DNA of 64,000 nucleotides from Mesostigma viride. Lineage: Eukaryota > Streptophyta > Mesostigmatophyceae > Mesostigmatales > Mesostigmataceae. The stretch covers positions 62,001 through 126,000 of the forward strand of contig RPFO01000041.1 in assembly GCA_009746045.1 (NCBI GenBank), given 5' to 3'. This document shows, one piece after another, positions 55,301-64,000 of this stretch. Below the pieces are notes generated by a model, which saw nothing but the letters and a program-made list of their open reading frames with translations, was not told the DNA's origin and made no database searches. How positions within the stretch are numbered: position 1 is the first letter of the stretch; each line of letters starts with the position of its first letter. Position numbers and translations under genes: made by a program.

Positions 55301-55890
55301 GTATAGTCCCCCGCGGCCCTGCCACGGCGAGAAAGTGGGGTTGATAAACGACCATGATAACATGAAAGCTGAATGCAATTGGGAGTCCCAGATACCAGCT
55401 GTGGTTGGAACCATGGCGCAGCTGTGGTTGGAACCATGGCGTGCTGACACAAAAAACAGGCTTAGTAGTTGCTAAATATGCTGACAGGACCAGACGATGT
55501 GAATCAGCCCTTCGCCGTCCTTGCAGTCAAGCAGCCTGAGGCAAGCATCCTTAGTTGATAATGCACAAATGGTGCCGCAAGTAATAATTCGGTAAATCCA
55601 GTAGCCAGCTGAATCCAGTAGCTAGCTGACACATTTCCAAACAGCCAGCGCGCGCTACGTGTCGACTACTGAAAACTGTGCATCAGCAAGCCTAGCTGGT
55701 AGAAAGCAGACACGCAGTTGCAAGGGCGCAAGGACACAGCAAGTCTCGGGTGCGTTCATCGCGCGCAGGGCCTTACCACTTCCAAAATGTCGTCAAGCTG
55801 GTGCCATTTGGCGAAGTACAATTGCAACCGCATGGCGGCCGCGCTTGTCCTGAAACCATGAAAAGCCATTACACGCAGCTTTCGTGCCAT
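49320..55890 (-). CDS. FSH/OVCA2-type serine hydrolase, seven exons
   Basis: Exons in coding order: 55890-55777, 55022-54924, 53886-53773, 53467-53426, 52331-52190, 51367-51266, 49453-49320; 747 bases, 248 aa. It is an alpha/beta hydrolase of the FSH1/OVCA2 family (esterases of uncertain natural substrate). The N-terminus MARKLRVMAFHGFRTS is the first strand and oxyanion loop; DPPYYEWYNVDK is plant-like; GPFDGVLGFSQ plus GAALAAL from the next exon forms the nucleophile elbow GFSQGA (Ser). The acidic residue is in FLGEKD, and the His in HTIPRL. The final exon adds EENMKIVRGFL. Introns 1-5 are GT-AG. Intron 6 has a GC donor (ctag, then gcaagt) and is supported by the protein continuing HTIPRLDEEN. 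An in-frame ATG 16 codons upstream exists; the chosen start matches the family. Confidence 0.95.
49565..49702. repeat. 37-bp tandem repeat in hydrolase intron 6
   Basis: Four units contain gaagcaaacgcacgggattg and atagggcaactacct; the first and last are less exact. On the minus strand each carries ttcaggtag. Confidence 0.9.
51150..51262 (-). repeat. Repeats derived from the hydrolase exon 6 GC donor
   Basis: On the minus strand the donor gcaagtcacagtgtt is followed by about nine 12-13-bp units of the type caagtcactgtgtt or caggtcactgcatt. The donor core is thus the unit of the array. Confidence 0.8.
51930..52170 (-). repeat. Tandem copies of the hydrolase exon 5 donor region in intron 5
   Basis: The true junction on the plus strand reads ggcacgtacccaggaaatga then gcatgtcccacagccacgcg. 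Copies at about 52,085 (atacccaggagtgg, cacgtcccacagccgggcgt), 52,002 (acctatccagaaagtg, catgtcccccggccacgcgt) and 51,930 (catgtccccctgccatgcg) repeat it at steps of about 80-100 bp. The intron part gataaggcaactcttat is repeated with it. Confidence 0.85.
52985..53130. repeat. Short tandem repeats in hydrolase intron 4
   Basis: Words of the form caatactgacacaatactga and accgacacaagttggacg recur irregularly. Confidence 0.8.
53200..53375. repeat. 22-bp minisatellite in hydrolase intron 4
   Basis: About eight units of tgcaatagctcctatcatgc(cc) with small changes. Confidence 0.88.
53887..54300 (-). repeat. Tandem copies of the hydrolase exon 3 acceptor and exon start
   Basis: Four extra copies lie directly upstream (in gene sense) of exon 3. 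Each repeats gcttcctgtttcatgggtca (at about 53,983, 54,068, 54,164 and 54,264) together with about 60 bases of exon 3 coding sequence and the intron word gcatgcgtagtggg. Unit length is 85-101 bp. Each copy keeps the cag acceptor; two of the four carry a TAG where exon 3 has TAC. Confidence 0.93.
54320..54660. repeat. Two further tandem duplications in hydrolase intron 2
   Basis: A roughly 60-bp unit (gcaagccaggccttgggggg, aggatgggcacgtgtg) occurs three times at 54,325-54,530, and a roughly 65-bp unit (ttggtagcgcagtactagag) twice at 54,540-54,660. Confidence 0.85.
54745..54910 (-). repeat. Copies of the hydrolase exon 2 donor region in intron 2
   Basis: The true donor region reads on the plus strand gccggtcactatagcccacc then ttgtcc. 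Copies gccggtcactatagctccct (about 54,751) and gctggtcactgcagctcccc (about 54,829) are followed by tcgtccaa, and a partial one (gtcggtcacac) lies near 54,867. Confidence 0.82.
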
Positions 55891-56463
55891 GCTGGGCTTA
55901 AATCCAACTACGCCTCTTGGTGCAAAGCTTTCAATCACGCCTTTCGGTGCAAAGCTTTGCTTTACAAGGACTGCACCCGGGAAACACGCCTGCGTTGCTC
56001 GAGTGGTCTCTGTATTATGTTCCTAGACCAGCGTTAAATTACAGCCGAGACATATCAGAGTGGCCTGTCCTCGTGCGTCTCAAGACTCTCCTTGGCCCGC
56101 CACGTCAGCGGTCTGCACGTGACATCGCCTGGCCGAGGACAGCAGTTTTGTCTCGTGACCATGCGATGGGCAGCAACGGCCTTTTGATGGCTTCGCGAGT
56201 ACAGTACTTTATAATACCTGGCACGGCTTCGCAGCCTTCGCCGCAGCTCCCACTGCCTAACTAACGAAACGCAGCCTGGGTATCTAAAGTCCCGAACGCT
56301 GTCCGAGGTTGACAGCCGAATCGGTGACTGCCGCAAGAAGATTAGAGAAGTCACCCTGAAGCCACTGTGAAGTCACTGAAGTGTGAACACTGATCGAACA
56401 CAAACCCAGACCTGCACAACGTGAACACTGAACACAAACCTTTTACAACGTGCCTAGTGACAG
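55891..56463. other. Upstream flank of the hydrolase gene
   Basis: No gene is visible. It should contain the hydrolase promoter. The word ggtgcaaagctttc is imperfectly duplicated near 55,918-55,955. Confidence 0.4.
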
Positions 56464-56472
56464 CATCAGATA

Positions 56473-57798
56473 TGGAAGCCACTATTTGCAGCAACATCCG
56501 AAAGGTGACACAAGTGCGGGATGCCGCAGGTGCGGGTGACACCGAGGTACCCGCACTTGTCCGGACGCGCCGCGCTGGGCCAGAGGGCGGATTTGGCGCG
56601 AGAAGCAGGGCATACCACAAAACCGCTGTCGCGCGCAAATCGAGACTTAGCCATTTCAAGGAAGCACTGCGCCCGATGCAGGCCTGACGCAATGCTCTTT
56701 ACTCCAAATTGCACGGAAGACTCCATTATTTCGCATAACACCATGGAATTTTCAATCGTAGCAAGGTCGCTTTTACCTCGCCCGACGCCCTTCCGACGGG
56801 CCAAATCTGGACGACGAGTATGAGAGTGGAAGTGTTCTTTATAATCGTCAGAGGAATGGTGCGGAAAGCAGGGCATGCCATAACTGCGCTGTCGCGCGCA
56901 AATCGAGACTTCGCCACTTCACGTTGCATGGTCGATCAAAGTTTATATTGTGTCTTTCATGAAGGCCGGTGGCGGGCTGCATTTACGCAAGGGGAGCTAA
57001 GTTATGTCCTCGAAAAGTCGCGTTGGCCCGGGCCTTTGCCGGGGCCCAACCTCCCACCAGGAGATTGGTTGGAGTGCTTCTTATGAATCGTGTAGTGGCT
57101 CAGGCTGGTGGGATGATACAACGACGGGCCAATCGTGATAAAAATAGTGGCTTCCGTTTGGTAGAGCTGTCGTTAAGTAAGAGTCAAGAGCTCTGACAGG
57201 TAACAGCTGTTAAACCCAACGCGAGAGCAGACAGAGCAGCGGCCAACCCCGGCAGCCATTGCGGGGGAGTTATTCCGGGAAGTGAAGGGGCCGGCATGGA
57301 CATTTATCTGAGTGTAGACTGATTTTCAATATCTTGTTGTTTCAATAATTGTACACGTAAGCGTTGATTTCAATCCAATGGCAGGCATATTGGCATGGAT
57401 TTTTTCCTGAGTCTTACCGTGTTTGCCGTGCATGAATGTTCCAAGGCAGTCAATCTAATGACGGCATTACTATCGAATGTTCCTTGGCATCGTTGTTTCT
57501 GCCAATGGAGTGTCACTTAGAAGATTGATATTGCCTTGTAATGTTGCCAGGCGGACCAAAATCCAGGCGAGTTGCCTGCGACTGTGCTCGCCATCACCTT
57601 TCAACAGCCGTAACATGCAACTGGCGAACGGGGTTGCTGTTCTTTTTTCTTCTTTCCTGCAAGCTGTCTTGGTTCTTCTGCGTTGTCCATTGTAGGTCGA
57701 TGAATGTAGGAGTGTGCATAAAAGCGGCCGTGCTTTGGGTCAGGTCCCGACGTTGCATTGTCGAGCGAGAGCCCATCAAGCAGGCGTGCTTGTTGGTT
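56473..57798 (+). repeat. Left arm of the long inverted repeat
   Basis: The arm runs from ggaagccact to gcttgttggtt. Differences from the right arm are few: isolated substitutions plus a length difference in the T-rich run near 57,320. Confidence 0.9.
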
Positions 57799-58439
57799 AT
57801 GGTTCTGTGCTTGTCTTGGTGTTATTATTGTTCGCTGCTGGGCAGTCATGGCGGTAATGCCCGTTATGGCTCTCATGGCTGTCCTTGCTATCATGACTGT
57901 CACGACTCTCATGGCTGTCCAAAGTCATGACTGCCATTGCTGTCGCCGCCGCAATTGCATGGATTCAATGCTGTACTAGGTGGCTTGCTTACTTGTGCGC
58001 CTGTTTGCATATCTAGGTTATACGCATAGCTGTATTGCTTGCATTGGTGGCTGTCTGTACTTGTTTGCCTTGCAGGCGCAACTCGCAAGTTATTGACGGA
58101 ACATGGGCTTCTATTGAGAGATCACAGAGCACTCAAGTGCTGTGCGCAATTATAGGGCCATTTTTTTTAGCAGGTAACCACCTTTCACCGTTAGCGGGCC
58201 GCACTCGCAATCAGCCTCAGCTCCGCAACTAAGGACTGGCAGATTGGGGATGTGAAATTATCACTGTGGTTAGTTCTTGCTATGCTTGCTGCATGTTTGC
58301 TGGCTTGCGTTGGCACGTTGGTGGCTTGCTGGCTTTCTGGCAGGCATCATTGCAGGTCTTGTGTTGCTTATGTGAATAGACGAGTCTGGGCTACACTCGG
58401 TTAGCAAGTGTTGTTATCTGCTTCCATTTCCTTGGCCAG

Positions 58440-58548
58440 AGCAGAGCTGATGGTGTTGCGCGCCAACATCTGGCCTGAGGACCAGAATGGCATTTTCAAT
58501 TCAACTGGTGCTGCCTATCTCAATCCTGAACCGGCCGGCTGCATCAGG
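58440..58548 (+). other. Weak exon candidate
   Basis: A pyrimidine-rich tract ending ccttggccag precedes 109 bases that are open in one frame (AELMVLRANIWPEDQNGIF and onward) and are followed by gtgtga. The peptide composition looks protein-like, but I recognise no family and the donor is poor. A second candidate, 58,076-58,173, has a similar layout. Confidence 0.2.
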
Positions 58549-59039
58549 GTGTGACCCATGTGGTTCGTTTAAATTCTTGGAATGACGCCATGTGTATGTG
58601 GTTTTCTCGCACTACCTCTGTAAACAACTTGTCTTGCACACCCCAACGCCACACTTCTGTTTTATTGTTGTAGATAAATATTTCAACACTGCGAGATGCC
58701 ATCTGCTTATGTCATGGAGAAGGCCCGCTGATTGCCTGATTACCCACCCCGGTACAGGTAGGAATTAACTGCGCATGCATTGTAGTTGCCCTTGTGTAGC
58801 GTGCCCATTGTACGCGTCATAGCTGCACACATGCCCACGCATTTTACACATAATGTAAATGTAATGCGTCCAGGCATAGTTGTCTCACTTCACATAATGT
58901 CCACCTTTGAAGGTTGTGCGAGTTGCTTCTTGAAAATGTCAGCACATTTAAAAGTGTTTTGGTGTAGCAGCGGAGGGCTGAGGTATACTTGCTGTGCAGG
59001 ACTGGCCAGCACATTGGAGGACAATGGGTGACTAGAACC

Positions 59040-59110
59040 ATTATTGATTTCTTTCCGGGCGTGTTATTAATTAATTAATAATTAATAGACACGTGACTGC
59101 GTCACGTGTT
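59040..59110 (-). repeat. CACGTGAC palindrome repeat, copy 2 (fragment)
   Basis: The 21-bp near-palindrome acacgtgactgcgtcacgtg(t) lies at 59,089-59,109 next to an attaattaattaata tract, matching in reverse the end of the repeat at 28,285-28,500. Confidence 0.7.
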
Positions 59111-59175
59111 ATTATATACTACGTCCTATCATATGCGTTGAATTCTCTCATGCATCACCATGAAAACGAGGCTCC

Positions 59176-59235
59176 ATTGAAATGAAATGAAATTATAACA
59201 TGACTCCGTTGGGAGATCACGAGGCTCCATGAATG
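59176..59235 (-). repeat. Fragment of the coding-tail repeat 3' end
   Basis: gaaatgaaatgaaattataa followed by catgactccgttgggagatca matches the extreme 3' end and tail of the repeats at 28,570, 37,070 and 60,365. Confidence 0.6.
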
Positions 59236-59259
59236 GATTTGATCCTAATGAGAGCAATT

Positions 59260-59520
59260 AATTAATTAATTTACACGTAACTGTGTCACGTGTGCAGACG
59301 TCCTCAGGGAAATGAATATGGGATGGGGTGGATTAATTAATAGACACGTGGGTGGATGGATGTAGCTATCAAGGAGACAACCAGCGCAGGCCAGAAATCG
59401 GGAGAATCCGGACCATGGTAGCTATGTCTAGTTCCTAGTTACAGGGTTGCGGGCACCACATCCCGAAGATCGCTATGCATGCCAAACTTAGTCACACGCG
59501 GAGGCACCACCGACTGGGGG
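59260..59520 (-). repeat. CACGTGAC palindrome repeat, copy 3
   Basis: It is inverted relative to 28,285-28,500 and more complete. The shared words include gaggac, gggatgggg, ctagttcctagttacagggt and gtcacacgcgga. It also contains tcaaggagacaaccagc followed by caggccagaaatcggg, a string shared with 41,146-41,182 in VPS26 intron 5. Confidence 0.7.
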
Positions 59521-59816
59521 GTGGTGGCGCCATTAACAAGCAATACGAGCCAGCCGGTGGGCCGGCCAGCAATCAAACGCAACGACGCAAGCCTGGGGGC
59601 AAGGAAAGTCAGTCGTGGACATTAGAGAATATGGCTGGCTAACGTTCATCGAGCTAGACCTAGACGTTTGAGCTAAAAACCAACCAGGTACGAGACACCT
59701 TACGTGGCCGCCCTCTGCAGGGCTGCGCCCCGCTCAGCCGAGCCGGCACCTCCTCACGTGGGCCGGGCCCAGCCAGGTTAGAGGCCGTAAGGCCCGCACC
59801 TTCAAAGAGCAGCTCG

Positions 59817-60273
59817 TAGAGGACAAGGGGGGCCTAGGCCTCTCCGTGATTTGGAAAAAGATGGGGCCCCAGGTCATATCGAGGATCGACAACAATCCCC
59901 CTGCAGTGGGGAAGCAGCATGTTTGTAAACGCGGGAAGCATGCTAGACAAGACCCCTAGGGTCGCAGGCACCATGATTAATTACACTCTTGCTCCCGTTG
60001 GGGAGTCATTAACCCTGATGGATGGATGGATGGATGGATGGATGGGTACACGCAATTCTACCGGTCTAAGCTATCTACAAAACAATCCTACTCTATATCT
60101 ATGGTGCCCGCGACCCTAGGGGTCGTGTCTAGCATGCATGCTTCCCACGTGTGCAAATGCGCGGCTTCCCCACTGGAGCGGGGTTGTTGTCCTCTATGAC
60201 CTGAGCCCACTTGGCCTTGTCCATCATCTTTTTCCAAATCACCGAGAGGCCTAGGCCCCCGATGTCCTCTACA
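59817..60273. repeat. Fold-back structure of two inverted coding-tail arms
   Basis: The left arm (59,817-59,974) and right arm (60,101-60,273) are similar inverted copies with a 126-bp loop. Left on plus and right on minus both encode GGLGLSVIWKKM; the right continues MDKAKWAQVIEDNNPAPVGK and ends at a stop. The loop holds a relative of the 25.7-kb miniature element arm (about 59,975-60,008) and seven ggat units. Confidence 0.75.
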
Positions 60274-60364
60274 ATGGAAATAAATACCCTATTCAACACG
60301 AGGAATCACCCTCGATGGAGGTACCATCAATAGGTCATGTCAGTCGTTACGTCAGTCAGGCCAT

Positions 60365-60625
60365 TAAATTAAAATTAAAATTAAATTATAACATGCCTCC
60401 GTGGGGAGATCATGTAGCACATGTTCCATGATGGGGGTGGAGGTGGAGGAAGCCGAGTAAGCGAACTAACCTAATTCTAAGCTATCTAGCTAGTCTATAA
60501 AATCCTAACTACACTACCCAGCAAAACGCCCCCTCCTCTTGGGGGGAGGTGGCTTGCCCACAGGGGCTGGCGTGTGAGCCTGGACAATCTTCTGCCACCG
60601 CTTCTTGTTCTGCATCTTGTACCAC
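60365..60625 (-). mobile_element. Conserved coding-tail repeat, copy 3
   Basis: The minus strand encodes YKMQNKKRWQKIVQAHTPAP then a VGKP and Lys/Arg-rich end, stop at 60,524-60,526, followed by the same 3' noncoding DNA and aaattaaattaaa-type tail as the copies at 28.6 and 37.1 kb. Confidence 0.62.
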
Positions 60626-61152
60626 TGCCAACCAATGCCTTCAAAAACGACAGGCATGATGAATCCTGTCGAGCAAGCATAAGAAGAGAACTGACAATAC
60701 TACTGATATTCTACCCCAGCTGCTGGCAAGACCTCTGAATAAACCGCAACATAAAAATCTTACCAATGTCATACCGTGATACCGTCCTTCTGACCACTCG
60801 CTTGACATCGATACACACTGACCACCGCCAGCGCCAATCATCACGCCGGGGCCCTGCAGACTGCAGTCAAAATGCAAGAAGGTGGGAAAAGAAGCGCGGC
60901 TGGTGATAGCACCACATATCCTGCCCCAACCAGCAAGTGTGAATAAGCAATGAAGGGGTTCCTAGACCTGGGGAACGGTCACTGACACGCCAGGCGGGAT
61001 AGACATGGAGAGGTTGTGCATTCCAGCACTTGAGGGAAACGGAGAATGGCTGCCCAAGGGTAAAGACCAGTTAGCATCATGGCAACAGACGTGATCACAG
61101 TCTCACTGAAAAGATGCTTGAAAAAAGACAAGTTTATAATTGAAATAATCAC

Positions 61153-62478
61153 AACCAACAAGCACTCCTGCTTGATGGGCTCTCGCTCGACAATGCAACG
61201 TCGGGACCTGACCCAAAGCACGGCCGCTTTTATGCACACTCCTACATTCATCGACCTACAATGGACAACGCAGAAGAACCAAGACAGCTTGCAGGAAAGA
61301 AGAAAAAAGAACAGCAACCCCGTTCGCCAGTTGCATGTTACGGCTGTTGAAAGGTGATGGCGAGCACAGTCGCAGGCAACTCGCCTGGATTTTGGTCCGC
61401 CTGGCAACATTACAAGGCAATATCAATCTTCTAAGTGACACTCCATTGGCAGAAGCAACGATGCCAAGGAACATTCGATAGTAATGCCGTCATTAGATTG
61501 ACTGCCTTGGAACATTCATGCACGGCAAACACGGTAAGACTCAGGAAAAAATCCATGCCAATATGCCTGCCATTGGATTGAAATCAACGCTTACGTGTAC
61601 AATTATTGAAACAACAAGATATTGAAACATCAGTCTACACTCAGATAAATGTCCATGCCGGCCCCTTCACTTCCCGGAATAACTCCCCCGCAATGGCTGC
61701 CGGGGTTGGCCGCTGCTCTGTCTGCTCTCGCGTTGGGTTTAACAGCTGTTACCTGTCAGAGCTCTTGACTCTTACTTAACGACAGCTCTACCAAACGGAA
61801 GCCACTATTTTTATCACGATTGGCCCGTCGTTGTATCATCCCACCAGCCTGAGCCACTGCACGGTTCATAAGAAGCACTCCAACCAATCTCCTGGTGGGA
61901 GGTTGGGCCCCGGCAAAGGCCCCGGCCAATGCGACTTTTCGAGGACATAACTTAGCTCCCCTTGCGTAAATGCAGCCCGCCACCGGCCTTCATGAAAGAC
62001 ACAATATAAACTTTGATCGACCATGCAACGTGAAGTGGCGAAGTCTCGATTTGCGCGCGACAGCGCAGTTATGGCCTGCCCTGCTTTCCGCACCATTCCT
62101 CTGACGATGATAAAGAACACTTCCACTCTCATACTCGTCGTCCAGATTTGGCCCGTCGGAAGGGCGTCGGGCGAGGTAAAAGCGACCTTGCTACGATTGA
62201 AAATTCCATGGTGTTATGCGAAATAATGGAGTCTTCCGTGCAATTTGGAGTAAAGAGCATTGCGTCAGGCCTGCATCGGGCGCAGTGCTTCCTTGAAATG
62301 GCTAAGTCTCGATTTGCGCGCGACAGCGGTTTTGTGGTATGCCCTGCTTCTCGCGCCAAATCCGCTCTCTGGCCCAGCGCGGCGCGTCCGGACAAGTGCG
62401 GGTACCTCGGTGTCACCCGCACCTGCGGCATCCCGCACTTGTGTCACCTTTCGGATGTTGCTGCAATTAGTGGCTTCC
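61153..62478 (-). repeat. Right arm of the long inverted repeat
   Basis: This is the reverse complement of 56,473-57,798. On the outer side it continues gtgct before the 11-bp direct repeat. Confidence 0.9.
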
Positions 62479-62494
62479 GTGCTCATCAGATATG

Positions 62495-63640
62495 CTTTTG
62501 CAGTCGCATTTTGCAGCACAGTTGGCATTCTTTTGGCAAGGCCCGATGTGACGAGTGCAGCAAGCCAAAACAGTGTTTTCACAAGCAGACTGCCATGGAA
62601 ATTGCTGCAACATGTATTGTAATGGTTCGAGGTGACGTCGTCCATTAATTGAAGCTACGCCGCTTTTACAGGGTCGCGAGAGATATTCGGCAAGAGCCTG
62701 CCAAGGAGAGATATAACGCTCCATAGTCCATGGGGAATTAACGAACATGACGAGCATTTATGGTGCCTGTCTGTGGCTAGTGGTTCATTGGGGACGCAGA
62801 TTGGAAGGGCACCTCTTTTGCATTTTGTAGGAACCGGGGTATGACGCATCCGGCCTGGTGACTGCACCCAGCTCCGGTCAGGGAATTTTCATGTGGCTGG
62901 AAAGCCGGTCTTTATGAAGCCCCCTTTCGTTACCTGAATGGCTACCTCAGGTGATTACTGATAGTCGATTGTGGACTTGAGTCTGTATACTAGCATGTTT
63001 CGTTCCGCCCAGGAGGCATTCACTTTCTAATAAGCCTTCAGATTAATTCGTATTTCTCGTGCAAAATTGGGCTCATCAATTGCTAGAGTTGAATTGCACC
63101 CGTCCGTGGAAGAGTTACGAAAACAATGAAACCAAGGGAATAGCGTCTGCCCCATGAGCTTATCACGAAACGTCTGTTAGGTAATCATCCGGTGGCCGAA
63201 CATCTCGCATCATCAACTCCTTAAGCTTGGATGAACACGCTTGTTTGAGAAAGCGACCGAGGAGGCATGCTAGTCTGAATAGACATGGACCCTCGAGAGA
63301 TGCTTGTGGGGCTCGTTGGCCACAACAGGTTCATATATCTATTTTTTCGTTGGCTTATAGAATGTCTTGAAGGACTGCCCTGGACGGCCAAGTTGAGAGC
63401 TATGTACGTGGGGTGCAGGCTTTTATCCTGGCCTGTAATATATTTTAGGTGGAAGGAATAGGTCCTGGCCTCTGATATTGAAAATAGGTTTTATAAATAG
63501 GTTCTGGCCTCTGGCATAAATAATAGGTGGAAGGAAGAGGACGAAGCAGATGCCAAAATGCAGGGGGCATGGGTCTTAGGGGTGAGTCCCCCTCTCCGAC
63601 CGTTGCCATGCATAACATCGCCCTGTCGGCTTCATGCCCC
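62495..63640. other. Noncoding stretch
   Basis: No gene recognised. Near 63,440-63,540 the words ataggtcctggcctctg and ataggttctggcctctgg form a short tandem repeat. Confidence 0.4.
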
Positions 63641-63644
63641 GTCT

Positions 63645-63755
63645 GGCTCTCTCTTTCTGTGGTCATCCTTTCTGTGGTCATCCTTTCTGTGCTCCTCCTT
63701 TCTGTGGTCCTCCTTGCTGTAGTCTTCCTTACTGTGGTCTTCCTTTCTGTTTGCC
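63645..63755. repeat. 15-bp tandem repeat (ctttctgtggtcatc)
   Basis: About seven units with changes at the gtc/ctc/ctt positions. Confidence 0.9.
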
Positions 63756-63825
63756 ATGATGGCCAATGGCATGGCTGCGTCGTGACGTGTGCTGGAACGT
63801 ATCCACTGGTGTTTCCGACTGCCAG

Positions 63826-63923
63826 GGGGCTCCTGTGAGGAGCATGACGAGCGGCTCCGCCGGTTCGTGGAGGACTGGGTAACGCACGTGGCAGAACGGC
63901 AGGAGGCCTGCTCCCTCAACGAG
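63826..63923 (+). other. Weak exon candidate at the right end
   Basis: A 98-bp stretch bounded by ccgactgccag and gtgagg is open in the frame CEEHDERLRRFVEDWVTHVA and onward, a charged, probably helical peptide with GC-rich codons like the two confirmed genes. I recognise no family, and no partner exon is visible before the window ends. Confidence 0.3.
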
Positions 63924-64000
63924 GTGAGGGTGGCTTGTCCCCGTCAGTGCGGCTTGTCCCCGTTTCAACCGGTTCCTCCTTCCCTGAACACACACTAGGA

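Larger units (their letters stand above)
57799..61152. other. Centre of the inverted-repeat element
   Basis: It contains irregular catggctgtc repeats (57,840-57,930), two weak plus-strand exon candidates (58,076-58,173 and 58,440-58,548), dispersed repeats (59,040-59,520), a fold-back structure (59,817-60,273), and a coding-tail repeat (60,365-60,625). No intact gene is recognised. Confidence 0.55.
56464..62494. mobile_element. 6-kb element with about 1.33-kb terminal inverted repeats
   Basis: The arms 56,473-57,798 and 61,153-62,478 are near-identical reverse complements. The 11-bp word catcagatatg stands at 56,464-56,474, directly at the left end, and again at 62,484-62,494, five bases beyond the right arm. 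An 11-bp duplication with very long inverted repeats suits a Mutator-like element, but no transposase is seen in the 3.35-kb centre, so an inverted segmental duplication remains possible. The arms contain matching frames (for example near 57,541 and 61,410) that I do not recognise as proteins. Confidence 0.7.

Noticed and set aside
57541-57930. Matching ORFs in the arms of the long inverted repeat (also 60,979-61,410 minus)
   Set aside because: They agree because the arms are near-identical DNA; the frames diverge outside the arms and show no known domain.

Overview
The window looks like nuclear DNA of a photosynthetic eukaryote, most likely a green alga. Two intron-split housekeeping genes can be reconstructed exon by exon. 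Both encode proteins of plant-like type (VPS26 and an FSH/OVCA2-type serine hydrolase), and their coding exons are much more GC-rich than the introns. A TGTAA motif downstream of the hydrolase gene would suit a chlorophyte, but the lineage is an inference and I do not name a species. No rRNA, bacterial operon, phage or CRISPR locus was seen.

Left third (1-25,000): a nest of transposable elements. Positions 1-9,783 hold most of a Ty3/gypsy chromovirus-type retrotransposon; its 5' LTR lies outside the window. It has an unusual leader ORF with an RNase H1-type hybrid-binding domain, then gag with a zinc knuckle, then pol (protease, RT, RNase H, integrase, chromodomain), then a long extra ORF of unknown function, a polypurine tract and a 543-bp 3' LTR. 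Its LTR abuts a copia-type pol fragment (9,784-12,533). A second, 5'-truncated copy of the gypsy element follows (13,291-21,233). Its integrase is split by a 3.1-kb hAT transposon with 18-bp terminal repeats and a perfect 8-bp target duplication. A third, divergent gypsy 3' end lies near 24.5 kb.

Middle (25,000-37,500): a miniature inverted-repeat element, a block of three interleaved minisatellite families (26.1-29.7 kb, two of them built on perfect 10-bp palindromes), a possible solitary LTR with a gag-like ORF, a degenerate minus-strand LINE with endonuclease and RT domains (33-36 kb), and scattered copies of a repeat that preserves the C-terminal end of an unknown protein.

Right half (38,000-56,000): two minus-strand genes. 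VPS26 (seven exons, 336 aa) is the arrestin-like subunit of retromer. The FSH-type hydrolase (seven exons, 248 aa) has a complete Ser-Asp-His triad. The introns are full of tandem repeats, and in eight of the twelve introns a repeat is a copy of the neighbouring exon/intron junction itself. This is the most striking feature of the window.

Right end (56,464-62,494): a 6-kb structure bounded by about 1.33-kb inverted repeats and an 11-bp direct repeat resembling a target-site duplication, probably a Mutator-like or other long-TIR element. Its centre holds further nested repeats and a fold-back structure. The last 1.5 kb has one weak exon candidate.
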